The position numbers and the translations under genes were made by a program. This document shows, piece by piece, positions 1 through 6,611 of a stretch of 17,323 bases of DNA. Positions within the stretch are counted from its first letter, which is position 1. Each line of letters begins with the position of its first letter. Below the pieces are notes generated by a model, which was given only the letters and a program-made list of their open reading frames with translations, did not search any database and had not been told where the DNA came from. Origin of the DNA: Pseudomonadota bacterium (GTDB lineage: Bacteria; Pseudomonadota; Gammaproteobacteria; Burkholderiales; Burkholderiaceae_B); the NCBI GenBank assembly GCA_023422555.1, contig JAFAGQ010000105.1, positions 1 through 17,323 on the forward strand, given 5' to 3'.

Positions 1-1304
1 TGGACCTCCAGGCAGAGCTGGCACAGGTTTTGCAGGACAATCCCATGCTTGAACTCGTCGATAATAACCAAATATCGGAAGAGAACACAAATGTAAGTGA
101 AAATGATGCCGAGCTTTTACAACAGGACTGGAGCTCGCAATCCGGCCAGAAATCCCGTGATGATGAGTATTTTCAGCCGGAAACGGCCGTGGCCGAATCC
201 CTGGCCGACCATCTGCGCAAGCAGCTGCGGCTGACCCATGCATCTGAAAGGGACGTCAGTCTGGCCGATTATCTTATCGAAGAGCTTGACGACAACGGCT
301 ACCTGCAGACAGATCTGCAGGAAATAGCGACTTTCTTCTCTGAAGATGCCGAAGTGGATGAAGATGACCTGGCAGTTGCCCTGCGTCTTCTGCAGTCCTG
401 TGATCCCGCGGGGGTAGGTGCGCGTACGCTCTCGGAATGTCTGCTGCTGCAATTGAACACGACCACGCTGAGCAATCCGGTGGAGCCCGAGGTGCTGGCT
501 TGCGCCCGCAAGATCTGCGAGGCCGGCCTGGAAGCGCTGGGGCGTGCAGATACCGCACAGCTGCGTGCCATTACGGGCGCCCCCATAGAGCTGATCCGTC
601 AGGCCCACGCCCTGATTCGTCAGCTGGACCCCCGGCCCGGCAAACAGTTCAGCGCGCCCACGGCTGATTTTGCCGTTCCGGATGTGCTGGTTCACAAGAT
701 CAAAGGGGAGTGGGTCCTCACGATTAACCAGGCGGTCATGCCCTCGTTGCGTATCAGTGAAGGATACGAGTCCATGATTCGTCGACTGGGCAAAGAGGCC
801 GGTGCCGGAATGAGCGAACAACTGCTGGCCGCCAAGGGATTCATTCGTCAGGTCAGTCAGCGATTTACTACGATTCTGGATGTGTCAAAAGCCATTATGG
901 ACAAGCAGCGCGGGTTCCTGGAGCATGGCATGGCACAAATGCAGCCTCTGACCCTGCGCGACGTGGCGGAAGCGGTGGGCATGCATGAGTCGACCATCTC
1001 CCGGGCAACGACCCAGAAATTCATTGCGACGCCCCATGGCGTCTTTGAACTGAAGCGGTTCTTTGGCTCAGGCGTGGCAACCGATACCGGAGAAAGCGCA
1101 TCGGCAACAGCCGTGCAGATCCGGATTCGTGACTATATCCAGGCCGAGCCCGAAGGCAAGCCACTGTCGGATAGCCGGCTGACCGATCTGCTGGCCAAGG
1201 ACGGCATTACCATTGCACGTCGTACGGTCGCCAAATACCGTGAAGTGTTGGGCATTCCGCCCGCGGCGCTGCGCAAGGCACGGGCAAGTCTGAACGGCGA
1301 TTAG
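1..1304 (+). CDS. rpoN: RNA polymerase sigma-54 factor RpoN, 5' end cut off
   Basis: This is the alternative sigma factor that directs core RNA polymerase to -24/-12 promoters and needs AAA+ activators to open them. The reading frame is open from base 3, so the start lies outside the window. About 433 codons are visible; the family usually has about 480-500, so roughly 45-65 N-terminal residues are missing. The first visible residues (LQAELAQVLQDNPMLEL) match the glutamine/leucine-rich activator-interacting region I. An acidic region II follows, then the core-binding region, and an HTH around the segment LRDVAEAVGMHESTISRAT. The RpoN box ARRTVAKYRE, which recognises the -24 element, is at 1215-1244. 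The stop is TAG at 1302-1304. The hpf/PTS genes that often follow rpoN are absent; bfd comes next after a gap of about 100 bases. Identification is secure. Confidence 0.97.
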   Translation, partial: DLQAELAQVLQDNPMLELVDNNQISEENTNVSENDAELLQQDWSSQSGQKSRDDEYFQPETAVAESLADHLRKQLRLTHASERDVSLADYLIEELDDNGYLQTDLQEIATFFSEDAEVDEDDLAVALRLLQSCDPAGVGARTLSECLLLQLNTTTLSNPVEPEVLACARKICEAGLEALGRADTAQLRAITGAPIELIRQAHALIRQLDPRPGKQFSAPTADFAVPDVLVHKIKGEWVLTINQAVMPSLRISEGYESMIRRLGKEAGAGMSEQLLAAKGFIRQVSQRFTTILDVSKAIMDKQRGFLEHGMAQMQPLTLRDVAEAVGMHESTISRATTQKFIATPHGVFELKRFFGSGVATDTGESASATAVQIRIRDYIQAEPEGKPLSDSRLTDLLAKDGITIARRTVAKYREVLGIPPAALRKARASLNGD

Positions 1305-1338
1305 CAGGAAATCGTCTGAAAAGACGGTAAAGCATGGC

Positions 1339-1355
1339 GATAATGGCTAATTATC
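1339..1355 (+). promoter_or_regulatory. Upstream Fur-like inverted repeat before bfd
   Basis: GATAAT (1339-1344) and ATTATC (1350-1355) form a perfect inverted repeat separated by five bases. Both hexamers are Fur half-site sequences, but the spacing is two bases shorter than in the classical 19-base box (GATAAT-N7-ATTATC). It sits about 55 bases upstream of the bfd ATG. It could be an auxiliary Fur site or another palindromic operator. No experimental support can be read from the sequence. Confidence 0.4.
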
Positions 1356-1374
1356 AGAAGTGGCTTACGATTGC

Positions 1375-1410
1375 TTGCAAGTTTGTCGGGCTTGGATGAT
1401 AATTAGTCTC
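1375..1410 (+). promoter_or_regulatory. bfd promoter with overlapping Fur box
   Basis: TTGCAA (1375-1380) and GATAAT (1398-1403), separated by exactly 17 bases, make a plausible sigma-70 promoter (4/6 and 5/6 matches to consensus). The 19 bases at 1392-1410 match the classical Fur box GATAATGATAATCATTATC at 13 of 19 positions and cover the -10 element. Iron-loaded Fur bound there would block polymerase, which fits the known iron repression of bfd genes. The expected transcription start, about seven bases after the -10, falls at 1410-1411, right at the bfd start codon. Confidence 0.55.
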
Positions 1411-1677
1411 ATGTATATTTGCATTTGTAATGCCGTCACCGAGAAAGAAGTCCTGGACGCTATCGCCCAGGGCGCATCAACTTTGGGTGACCTGCAGCGT
1501 GAACTGGATGTCGCTACCAATTGCGGTTGCTGTGCTCAAATGGCCTGTAGCTATCTTGAGCGCGCAGCCTGTAGCGGCTCGCCCATCAGTCATGAGGGCG
1601 CCAATGATCACTGCGGCAAGGAAAAATGCGACGCGCTGGAAACCGAGTCCGTTATTCTCTGGCGTTCCGCTGCCTGA
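1411..1677 (+). CDS. bfd: Bacterioferritin-associated ferredoxin (Bfd)
   Basis: Small [2Fe-2S] protein that binds bacterioferritin above the heme and passes electrons from an NADPH ferredoxin reductase to the iron core, so that stored iron is released as Fe2+. The start at 1411 gives MYICICNAVTEKEV, which aligns from residue 1 with family members, and places cysteines at 4, 6, 38 and 41, exactly the family's cluster ligands (CxC...CxxC). The frame extends upstream to an in-frame ATG at 1396, but those residues do not resemble the family. Neither start has a clear Shine-Dalgarno sequence. The product is 88 residues against about 64 in E. coli. The extra C-terminal tail (after about residue 50) contains further Cys and His residues and is unexplained. 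bfr lies downstream on the same strand but 461 bases away, so the two are probably separate transcripts. Confidence 0.93.
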   Translation: MYICICNAVTEKEVLDAIAQGASTLGDLQRELDVATNCGCCAQMACSYLERAACSGSPISHEGANDHCGKEKCDALETESVILWRSAA

Positions 1678-2138
1678 TTCTCTGTTTGCAGTTTCAGGTC
1701 CTTCTGTTTCAGATCCTCCTAACTCTCCTGCATCCCTTGTGGCACTGATATTCGTCAGCTGATCTGCTCCTCTTCGTCTTCTTCTTCCTCTTCATCTTCC
1801 TCTTCCTCCTTCTTATCTTCAACTCTTGTCGTTCTCCTCTTCTTTTCCTTGTCTCTTTTTGGCCCCGCTCAGTCACCGGTAAACTGCATCTGATACCGCT
1901 TTCGATCTTCGTTCCGCGGCCGTATTTTGCCCTGGATGTCGTTCAAACAGGGCAATTTCTGAGCCTGTCCCATTGCTGAACAAAAACGCTTTCATTTCCA
2001 TTCTCATTTACCACATGCAGTGTTCTTGCGGCATTCCGGCGTATTCGCGGATCCTTGACTTATAATTTCTTCAATGTCAAAGGATGCATGCGCGGCCAGT
2101 CTGCCTCGCTGAACACCTGTCAATACAAAGGAATGATC
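1678..2138. other. Gene-poor gap with a long pyrimidine tract
   Basis: This 461-base gap between bfd and bfr holds no confident gene. Its most striking part is 1767-1860, where only 8 of 94 plus-strand bases are purines (1776, 1794, 1815, 1821, 1822, 1828, 1831, 1851), with uninterrupted pyrimidine runs of 17, 20 and 19. An 11-base word, TCTTCCTCTTC, occurs twice in tandem. On the minus strand the tract is open and would encode a Lys/Arg-then-Glu/Asp tail (see the entry at 1755-2001). A TATAAT hexamer at 2061-2066 could be the bfr -10, but no good -35 lies at the right distance. Confidence 0.7.
1755..2001 (-). pseudogene. Possible decayed small gene with acidic tail
   Basis: Two minus-strand open segments adjoin here. 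The first starts with ATG at 2001 and stops at 1873, giving 42 residues (including ALFERHPGQNTAAERRSK). The second, in another frame, is open from just after a stop at 1869-1871 down to a TGA at 1755-1757: 37 residues, basic first (PKRDKEKKRRTTR) and then a run of 14 Glu/Asp residues. Neither alone looks complete. Together they could be the remains of one short charged protein broken by a frameshift near the A-run at 1857-1861, or they could be chance. No family is recognised, and no convincing ribosome binding site precedes the ATG. Confidence 0.2.
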
Positions 2139-2615
2139 ATGAAAGGCGATAAGGACGTTCTCAAATTTCTCAACAAGCAGCTCACCAACGAGCTGACTGC
2201 CATCAATCAGTATTTTCTGCACGCCCGCATGGCGAAGAACTGGGGCCTGAACCGCTATAACAAAAGCGAGTATCACACCTCGATTCAGAAAATGAAAAAT
2301 GCCGATGCCATCATCGAACGCATTTTTCTGCTGGAAGGCCTGCCCAATCTGCAGGACCTGCACAAGCTGCATATCGGCGAAAACATACCGGAAATTCTCA
2401 AATGTGATTTGAAGATCGAAATCGACAATCACCGTACGCTGACTGAAGCCATTGCACACTGTGAGAGCGTGCGTGACTATGTCACGCGCGACCTGCTTCA
2501 GGAAAATCTGGAAGAAGTGGAAGAGCAGATTGACTGGCTCGAAACCAACAGCGAGCTTATCGGCAAAGTGGGTCTGGAGAATTACCTGCAAAGCCAGATG
2601 GGCGAGGAAGACTGA
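2139..2615 (+). CDS. bfr: Bacterioferritin, heme-type subunit with degenerate ferroxidase centre
   Basis: Bacterioferritin forms a 24-subunit iron-storage shell with heme b at subunit interfaces. The start at 2139 (MKGDKDVLKFL) matches the family and has AAAGGA (2127-2132) six bases upstream; the length, 158 residues, is normal. Numbering is collinear with E. coli Bfr. Heme ligand Met52, Tyr25, Glu18 and Glu94 are kept. The other diiron ligands are replaced: Glu51 to Lys, His54 to Asn, Glu127 to Val, His130 to Gln. The inner iron-site Asp50 is Gln. Met31, Leu68, Pro69, Leu71 and Glu81, known Bfd-interface positions in Pseudomonas BfrB, are present. Some bacteria make mixed shells from a heme-type and a ferroxidase-type subunit; this protein fits the heme type. 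If so, a ferroxidase-competent partner should be encoded elsewhere. Family assignment is certain; the catalytic inference is strong. Confidence 0.96.
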   Translation: MKGDKDVLKFLNKQLTNELTAINQYFLHARMAKNWGLNRYNKSEYHTSIQKMKNADAIIERIFLLEGLPNLQDLHKLHIGENIPEILKCDLKIEIDNHRTLTEAIAHCESVRDYVTRDLLQENLEEVEEQIDWLETNSELIGKVGLENYLQSQMGEED

Positions 2616-2681
2616 TTCTGTTTGATAGGCTTTTGGCCCTCAGCCCCGTTTTTGCGCGATGCTGATTGGCGTCAGATAGGG

Positions 2682-2736
2682 AAACAGTCCCTTCGAGGAC
2701 CGGATAAAAATCCGATTTCGAAGGGACTGTTTTTTT
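2682..2736 (+). terminator. Rho-independent terminator after bfr
   Basis: A 15-base-pair stem pairs 2682-2696 (AAACAGTCCCTTCGA) with 2718-2732, and seven Ts occupy 2730-2736. The apical region contains a second small hairpin, CGGAT (2701-2705) with ATCCG (2710-2714) around AAAA. It lies 67 bases past the bfr stop. bfr and the gene at 2804-3361 converge here. On the minus strand the hairpin is followed only by TTTCCC, so it should work mainly for bfr. Confidence 0.9.
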
Positions 2737-2803
2737 GTCTGTTGATTGTGGGCGGTGAATGTGGAAGCGCCGCCGTGACTTTTTGTGATCCGTAAAACCC
2801 GGC

Positions 2804-3361
2804 CTATCGTGACGGGCAGTCCGACACATTGCCCCAGGCATTATTGGCGCCGCAATACTGATTTCTGACACGGGACAGGCAGGCGGGGCGGTCAAAGAAT
2901 CCCAGTGCGCGACACTCGCTCATGGCCTGACGGAAGGCGGGCTCCCAGTTGCCACCCGTTGCCGCAGCCCGCGGCTGGCGCGGCGTACGGCGAATAGGTA
3001 CCATTTCCTGGTCGTCTGCTCCGTCGAGCGTGTCGGTGGCGTCACCTGTGGTGATTTCGCTATTGTTCGTGGTCACTGCCTGTTCGATAGCCTGCTCGCC
3101 TTTGGCAGCGTCAACATGCCATTGCACGGGCTCAGGCTGTGAGGGCACACCCTGCGCGCCGCTCATGAGAGGTTGCTGAGGTTGCGGTTCTACCGGGCGA
3201 CCCTGTGCATCGACCATAGGGTTGGGATCCGATGCCGTGACATTGGGTACATTCGCAGACACCGGTGCATGCTCGATCAGCCAGTCACCTGCCTGCAGAC
3301 CTCCCCACGTTGCCGCGCCGGCCACGATGAGAAGGGACAAAAATAATAAACGCCAGGACAT
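2804..3361 (-). CDS. Membrane-anchored or secreted protein with four C-terminal cysteines, unknown function
   Basis: No named family is recognised. The product is 185 residues from the ATG at 3361, preferred over an ATG two codons upstream (3367) because GAGG (minus strand, at 3369-3372) is seven bases from the former and one from the latter. Residues 4-24 form one hydrophobic segment, a signal anchor or uncleaved signal peptide. Residues 35-135 are polar, rich in Pro, Gln, Asp and Thr and probably disordered. The last 50 residues hold a compact motif with cysteines at 150, 161, 170 and 182 (EC-x10-C-x8-C-x11-C), suggesting two disulfides in the periplasm. It follows prfC on the same strand after 30 bases and is probably co-transcribed. 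A lineage-specific conserved hypothetical is the most likely description. Confidence 0.7.
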   Translation of the reverse strand: MSWRLLFLSLLIVAGAATWGGLQAGDWLIEHAPVSANVPNVTASDPNPMVDAQGRPVEPQPQQPLMSGAQGVPSQPEPVQWHVDAAKGEQAIEQAVTTNNSEITTGDATDTLDGADDQEMVPIRRTPRQPRAAATGGNWEPAFRQAMSECRALGFFDRPACLSRVRNQYCGANNAWGNVSDCPSR

Positions 3362-3391
3362 CTGCATACCTCGGTTGTGATTCGGCTAATT

Positions 3392-5008
3392 TTAGCCGTT
3401 TTCCCCAAATACTTTACCGCCATGTTCGCGCATGGCATGAAAATTAATCTCCGGATTCAGCTCCTGTGCAACCCGCAATTGTGCAGGCGACGTAATCAGG
3501 AAAGCCAGTGCATCCACCACATCGTAAGCAATGTTTGCCGCATTACTGTCGATGAACTTCTTGAGCGCTTTCGGGTTCTCGCTGGTGACCCAGCGCGCCA
3601 TGGTATAGCGCGAAGGCATCATGCGGGCATCGGCACCGTATTCGGTCTTAAGCCGGTGTGCCACCACCTCGAACTGCAACTGTCCCACCGCGCCAAGCAG
3701 CAGCGCGCCGCCAGCCGCCTGAGGACGAAACACCTGAATGGCACCTTCTTCACCCAGCTGTGTCAGGCCCGTACGCAACTGCTTGGTGCGCAAGGGATCC
3801 TTGACCTCTACGGCCTGGAACAGCTCCGGCGCAAAGAACGGCAGGCCGGTGAACTGCAGCGTTTCGCCTTCAGTCAGCACGTCACCCAGTTGCAGCACAC
3901 CATGATTCGGAATACCGATGACATCACCGGCATAGGCCTCGTCCAGCAGATCACGTCGCTGGGATAGAAAAGACACCACGTTGTTTGGGCGGATCTCTTT
4001 ACCGGTACGACTGACCTTCAGGCGCATGCCGCGTTCAAAACGTCCCGAGCTGACCCGGACGAACGCCACGCGGTCCCGATGCGCAGGGTCCATATTAGCC
4101 TGAACTTTGAACACCACCCCTGAGAATTTGGTTTCATCAGGTTGCACAACCCGCTGCAGTGCCTGACGCGCCCCTGGTTTGGGTGCCCATTCAACCAGTG
4201 TGTCCAGCACTTCCTGAACGCCGAAGTTGTTGATGGCCGAACCAAAAAACACGGGAGTCTGCCTGCCCGCCAGAAAGGCATCGTGTTCAAAGGCCGGGGC
4301 GGCTTCCTGCAGCAGATCAATTTCTTCTTTCGCCTTTTCAAAGGCACTGCCGAAGCGCTTGCTGATTTCAGGATTATCCAGTCCTTCAATAATGTCTTCA
4401 TTATTACCGCGACGTTCCTGTCCAGGACGGAAAACGCGCATGCGGTTGCGGCGGATATCAAACACACCACCAAATGATTTGCCCATGCCCACGGGCCAGG
4501 AGAAGGGGACGGCGTCCATGCCCAGGTGCGACTCAATCTCTGCCAGCAGGTCCAGCGGTTCCTGAACCTCGCGGTCCATTTTGTTGATGAAGGTAATGAT
4601 GGGCGTATTGCGTGCGCGACACACCTGCAGCAGGCGAATGGTCTGAGGCTCAACCCCGTTGGCCGCATCGATCACCATCAGGGCGGCATCGACAGCGGTC
4701 AGCACCCGATAGGTATCTTCGGAAAAGTCCTGGTGGCCCGGGGTGTCCAGCAGATTGATCACACAGTCGCGATATTCCATCTGCATGACTGAAGAGGCAA
4801 CGGAAATGCCGCGCTGCTTCTCGATCTCCATCCAGTCTGACGACGCATGCCGGCTGGCCTTGCGTGCTTTCACGCTACCGGCGATCTGAATGGCACCTGC
4901 GAAAAGCAGCAGTTTTTCGGTCAGCGTGGTTTTACCCGCATCGGGGTGGGAAATAATCGCAAAAGTCCGGCGGCGGGCAACTTCCTGCGGAATGGAATGT
5001 GTAGACAT
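3392..5008 (-). CDS. prfC: Peptide chain release factor 3 (RF3)
   Basis: RF3 is the cytosolic translational GTPase that removes RF1/RF2 from the ribosome after peptide release. The start at 5008 gives MSTHSIPQEVARRRTFAIIS and 538 residues (E. coli 529); an upstream in-frame ATG at 5068 would add 20 residues with no family similarity. G1 is HPDAGKTT (21-28), G3 is DTPGH (88-92) and G4 is NKMD (142-145). The switch I region carries the RF3-type RGISVASSVMQ segment (66-76). The C-terminal half continues through the usual beta-barrel and EF-G-like domain III. It lies downstream of nhaA (229-base gap without a clear terminator) and upstream of the small Cys-rich gene. A 7-bp hairpin (3383-3389 with 3392-3398) straddles its TAA stop. 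Assignment is secure. Confidence 0.97.
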   Translation of the reverse strand: MSTHSIPQEVARRRTFAIISHPDAGKTTLTEKLLLFAGAIQIAGSVKARKASRHASSDWMEIEKQRGISVASSVMQMEYRDCVINLLDTPGHQDFSEDTYRVLTAVDAALMVIDAANGVEPQTIRLLQVCRARNTPIITFINKMDREVQEPLDLLAEIESHLGMDAVPFSWPVGMGKSFGGVFDIRRNRMRVFRPGQERRGNNEDIIEGLDNPEISKRFGSAFEKAKEEIDLLQEAAPAFEHDAFLAGRQTPVFFGSAINNFGVQEVLDTLVEWAPKPGARQALQRVVQPDETKFSGVVFKVQANMDPAHRDRVAFVRVSSGRFERGMRLKVSRTGKEIRPNNVVSFLSQRRDLLDEAYAGDVIGIPNHGVLQLGDVLTEGETLQFTGLPFFAPELFQAVEVKDPLRTKQLRTGLTQLGEEGAIQVFRPQAAGGALLLGAVGQLQFEVVAHRLKTEYGADARMMPSRYTMARWVTSENPKALKKFIDSNAANIAYDVVDALAFLITSPAQLRVAQELNPEINFHAMREHGGKVFGENG

Positions 5009-5237
5009 CTGGAGTGTATTCGGAATAGAGAATGAGATGGCAAAGGCGAGCGACGCCCGATGGGGCAACGCGCCTGCAAACCCGACATGTTAAACGGATT
5101 TGGGGTGTTTGGTCAGGGAAATGGCCTGTCTGACACGGATTGGGTGCCCGCGGTGGCTGTAATGCCGCCGCAGAAAATTTTCGCCACTCGGATCAAAGCG
5201 GCCTGGCAAAACCCGATCCGCAGAAAACGCCTGTTCG

Positions 5238-6395
5238 TCAGCATTGTGGGCGCGCACTGCAATACAGAATCAGATATCCCACCAGCGCGGCGGCCACCGA
5301 GCCGCAGAATACGCCGATCTTTGCCAGATCCTGCACCGCCGGGTCGAGAAATGCCAGTGCGCCAATGAACAGACTCATGGTAAATCCGATACCGCAAAGT
5401 ACGCTGACACCATAGATCTGCATCCAGCTCGCGCCTTCGGGTCTACGGACAAAGCCCAGTTTGACGGCCGCCCAGACGAGTCCCGCAATACCCAGTTGCT
5501 TGCCAAAGAACAGCCCGGCCGCAATTCCCAGCACTACAGGGTGGGTGAGCTGACTCCAGGAGAAATCGCTGAACGAAACACCGGCATTGGCAAAGCCAAA
5601 AATCGGAACAATCAGGAAGGCGACCCACGGCGACAGGCCATGCTCCCATCTGATCAGTGGTGCAGCTTCCGGTGCCGTGCTCCTGCCAGACAACGGCAGT
5701 GTGAGAGCCAGGGCCACACCTGCCAGCGTGGCGTGAATTCCTGACTTCAAAACAAACCACCACATAAGCGCTCCTACGGCCGCATACGGGATGCCACTCA
5801 TGATATTGCGACGATTCAGCATGATCAGCAAGGCCAATGCGACGCCGGCCAGCACCAGATACAGTGCCTGAATGTCCGCGGTATAGAACAGGGCAATAAT
5901 TACAATGGCGATCAGGTCGTCAATGACCGCGAGCGCTGTCAGAAATATTTTCAGAGAGGCGGGCACGCGCGAGCCCAATAGCGCCAGCACGCCCAGAGCA
6001 AAGGCGATGTCGGTTGCGGCGGGTACTGCCCAGCCTCGTAACTGTGCAGGTTCGGAGTAAGTGAACGCAACGAAGATGAGCGCAGGCGTGACGACCCCAG
6101 CCACAGCTGCCATACATGGCAGCAGCCGTTTCTGATAGGTAGACAACTCGCCCGTGAGCAGTTCCCGTTTGACCTCAAGACCTACGTACAGAAAGAAGAC
6201 CGCCATGAGCGCATCGTTGATCCAGTGCAGAACCGACAGGCCCATGATGTAGCTGGAAAGCATGCCAAAGTAGGCAGGTGCCGCTGCCGAATTGGCGCAC
6301 CATATTCCCAGCAGTGCGGCGATCATAAGCACGATACCTGAGGCCGGTTCGCTGGAGAAAAACAGGGTAATTGGACGAGGGAGATATTTTTTCAT
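5238..6395 (-). CDS. nhaA: Na+/H+ antiporter NhaA
   Basis: Inner-membrane antiporter that exports Na+ (or Li+) in exchange for two H+ and controls salt and alkaline-pH tolerance. The 385 residues start MKKYLPRPITLFFSSEPASG and match the family length (E. coli 388). The sequence is strongly hydrophobic, with about 12 membrane segments. Functional residues line up: Asp129 in ATDIAFALG (E. coli Asp133), the Asp159-Asp160 pair in LAVIDDLIAI (Asp163/164, the ion-binding pair), and Lys299 in FFGKQLG (Lys300). Glu74 and Glu78 in GLEVKRELLTGEL fit the cytoplasmic pH-sensor region. The ATG at 6395 has only a weak upstream AGG. The 216-base gap upstream contains a terminator-like element on the opposite strand. 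No NhaR-type regulator gene is adjacent. Confidence 0.97.
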   Translation of the reverse strand: MKKYLPRPITLFFSSEPASGIVLMIAALLGIWCANSAAAPAYFGMLSSYIMGLSVLHWINDALMAVFFLYVGLEVKRELLTGELSTYQKRLLPCMAAVAGVVTPALIFVAFTYSEPAQLRGWAVPAATDIAFALGVLALLGSRVPASLKIFLTALAVIDDLIAIVIIALFYTADIQALYLVLAGVALALLIMLNRRNIMSGIPYAAVGALMWWFVLKSGIHATLAGVALALTLPLSGRSTAPEAAPLIRWEHGLSPWVAFLIVPIFGFANAGVSFSDFSWSQLTHPVVLGIAAGLFFGKQLGIAGLVWAAVKLGFVRRPEGASWMQIYGVSVLCGIGFTMSLFIGALAFLDPAVQDLAKIGVFCGSVAAALVGYLILYCSARPQC

Positions 6396-6514
6396 GAAAC
6401 TGCTGACCTGCCTGATTCTGCGCAGCTATCTTGTTAACTGCGTGTGCCGCCGCTTAAGAAAGCATTTGGTGACGTGTGTTTGGTGTCTTTGCCAGAAGAG
6501 CGTATAGAGAAGCG

Positions 6515-6582
6515 TTGCAATTGGACTTGCGTAGGCAGACGATAATGCTCCGATGCCAAGATACGATCTTAGCATTTTTTTC
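6515..6582 (+). ncRNA. Candidate small RNA in the nhaA upstream region
   Basis: On the plus strand, between two minus-strand genes, TTGGTG (6480-6485) and TATAGA (6503-6508) are spaced 17 bases apart, and a terminator-like hairpin with seven Ts ends at 6581. That would give an RNA of about 70 bases with no long open frame. Nothing on the plus strand to the left needs a terminator here. The promoter match is modest (3/6 and 4/6), so this is only a candidate. It may instead mark the end of antisense transcription across the nhaA leader. Confidence 0.2.
6553..6581 (+). terminator. Terminator-like hairpin on the plus strand
   Basis: ATGCCAAGAT (6553-6562) pairs with ATCTTAGCAT (6566-6575) around ACG, with one C-A mismatch (6557/6571), followed by seven Ts (6575-6581). 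Polarity fits the plus strand, although both flanking genes (nhaA and the RES gene) are on the minus strand. On the minus strand the same hairpin pairs better (G-U instead of C-A) but has no U tract after it. Confidence 0.45.
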
Positions 6583-6611
6583 AGCTATTTGTAAGTTATA
6601 TATAAGGAGCG

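Noticed and set aside
117..821. 234-residue open frame on the minus strand opposite rpoN
   Set aside because: It lies fully inside the conserved rpoN coding sequence and its translation resembles no family.
1767..1860. Repetitive pyrimidine tract as a CRISPR or tandem-repeat array
   Set aside because: No regular repeat-spacer unit; only one 11-base word recurs in tandem.
2004..2591. 195-residue minus-strand open frame opposite bfr
   Set aside because: bfr is certain on the plus strand with a good ribosome binding site; the antisense frame has no recognisable domain.
3383..3400. Hairpin at the prfC stop as a terminator
   Set aside because: The 7-bp stem includes the stop codon and has no U tract on the minus strand. 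The TTTT after it is on the plus strand, where no gene needs it.
4018..4668. 216-residue frame inside prfC in another frame
   Set aside because: Out-of-frame reading of the conserved RF3 GTPase domain; Trp/Ala/Arg-rich artefact composition.
5009..5237. Possible extra small gene or terminator between nhaA and prfC
   Set aside because: Frames there have no ribosome binding sites or family features, and no stem followed by a U tract was found.
6396..6480. Riboswitch-like leader of nhaA
   Set aside because: Some nhaA genes carry structured leaders, but no convincing conserved pairing could be drawn by eye on the minus strand here.
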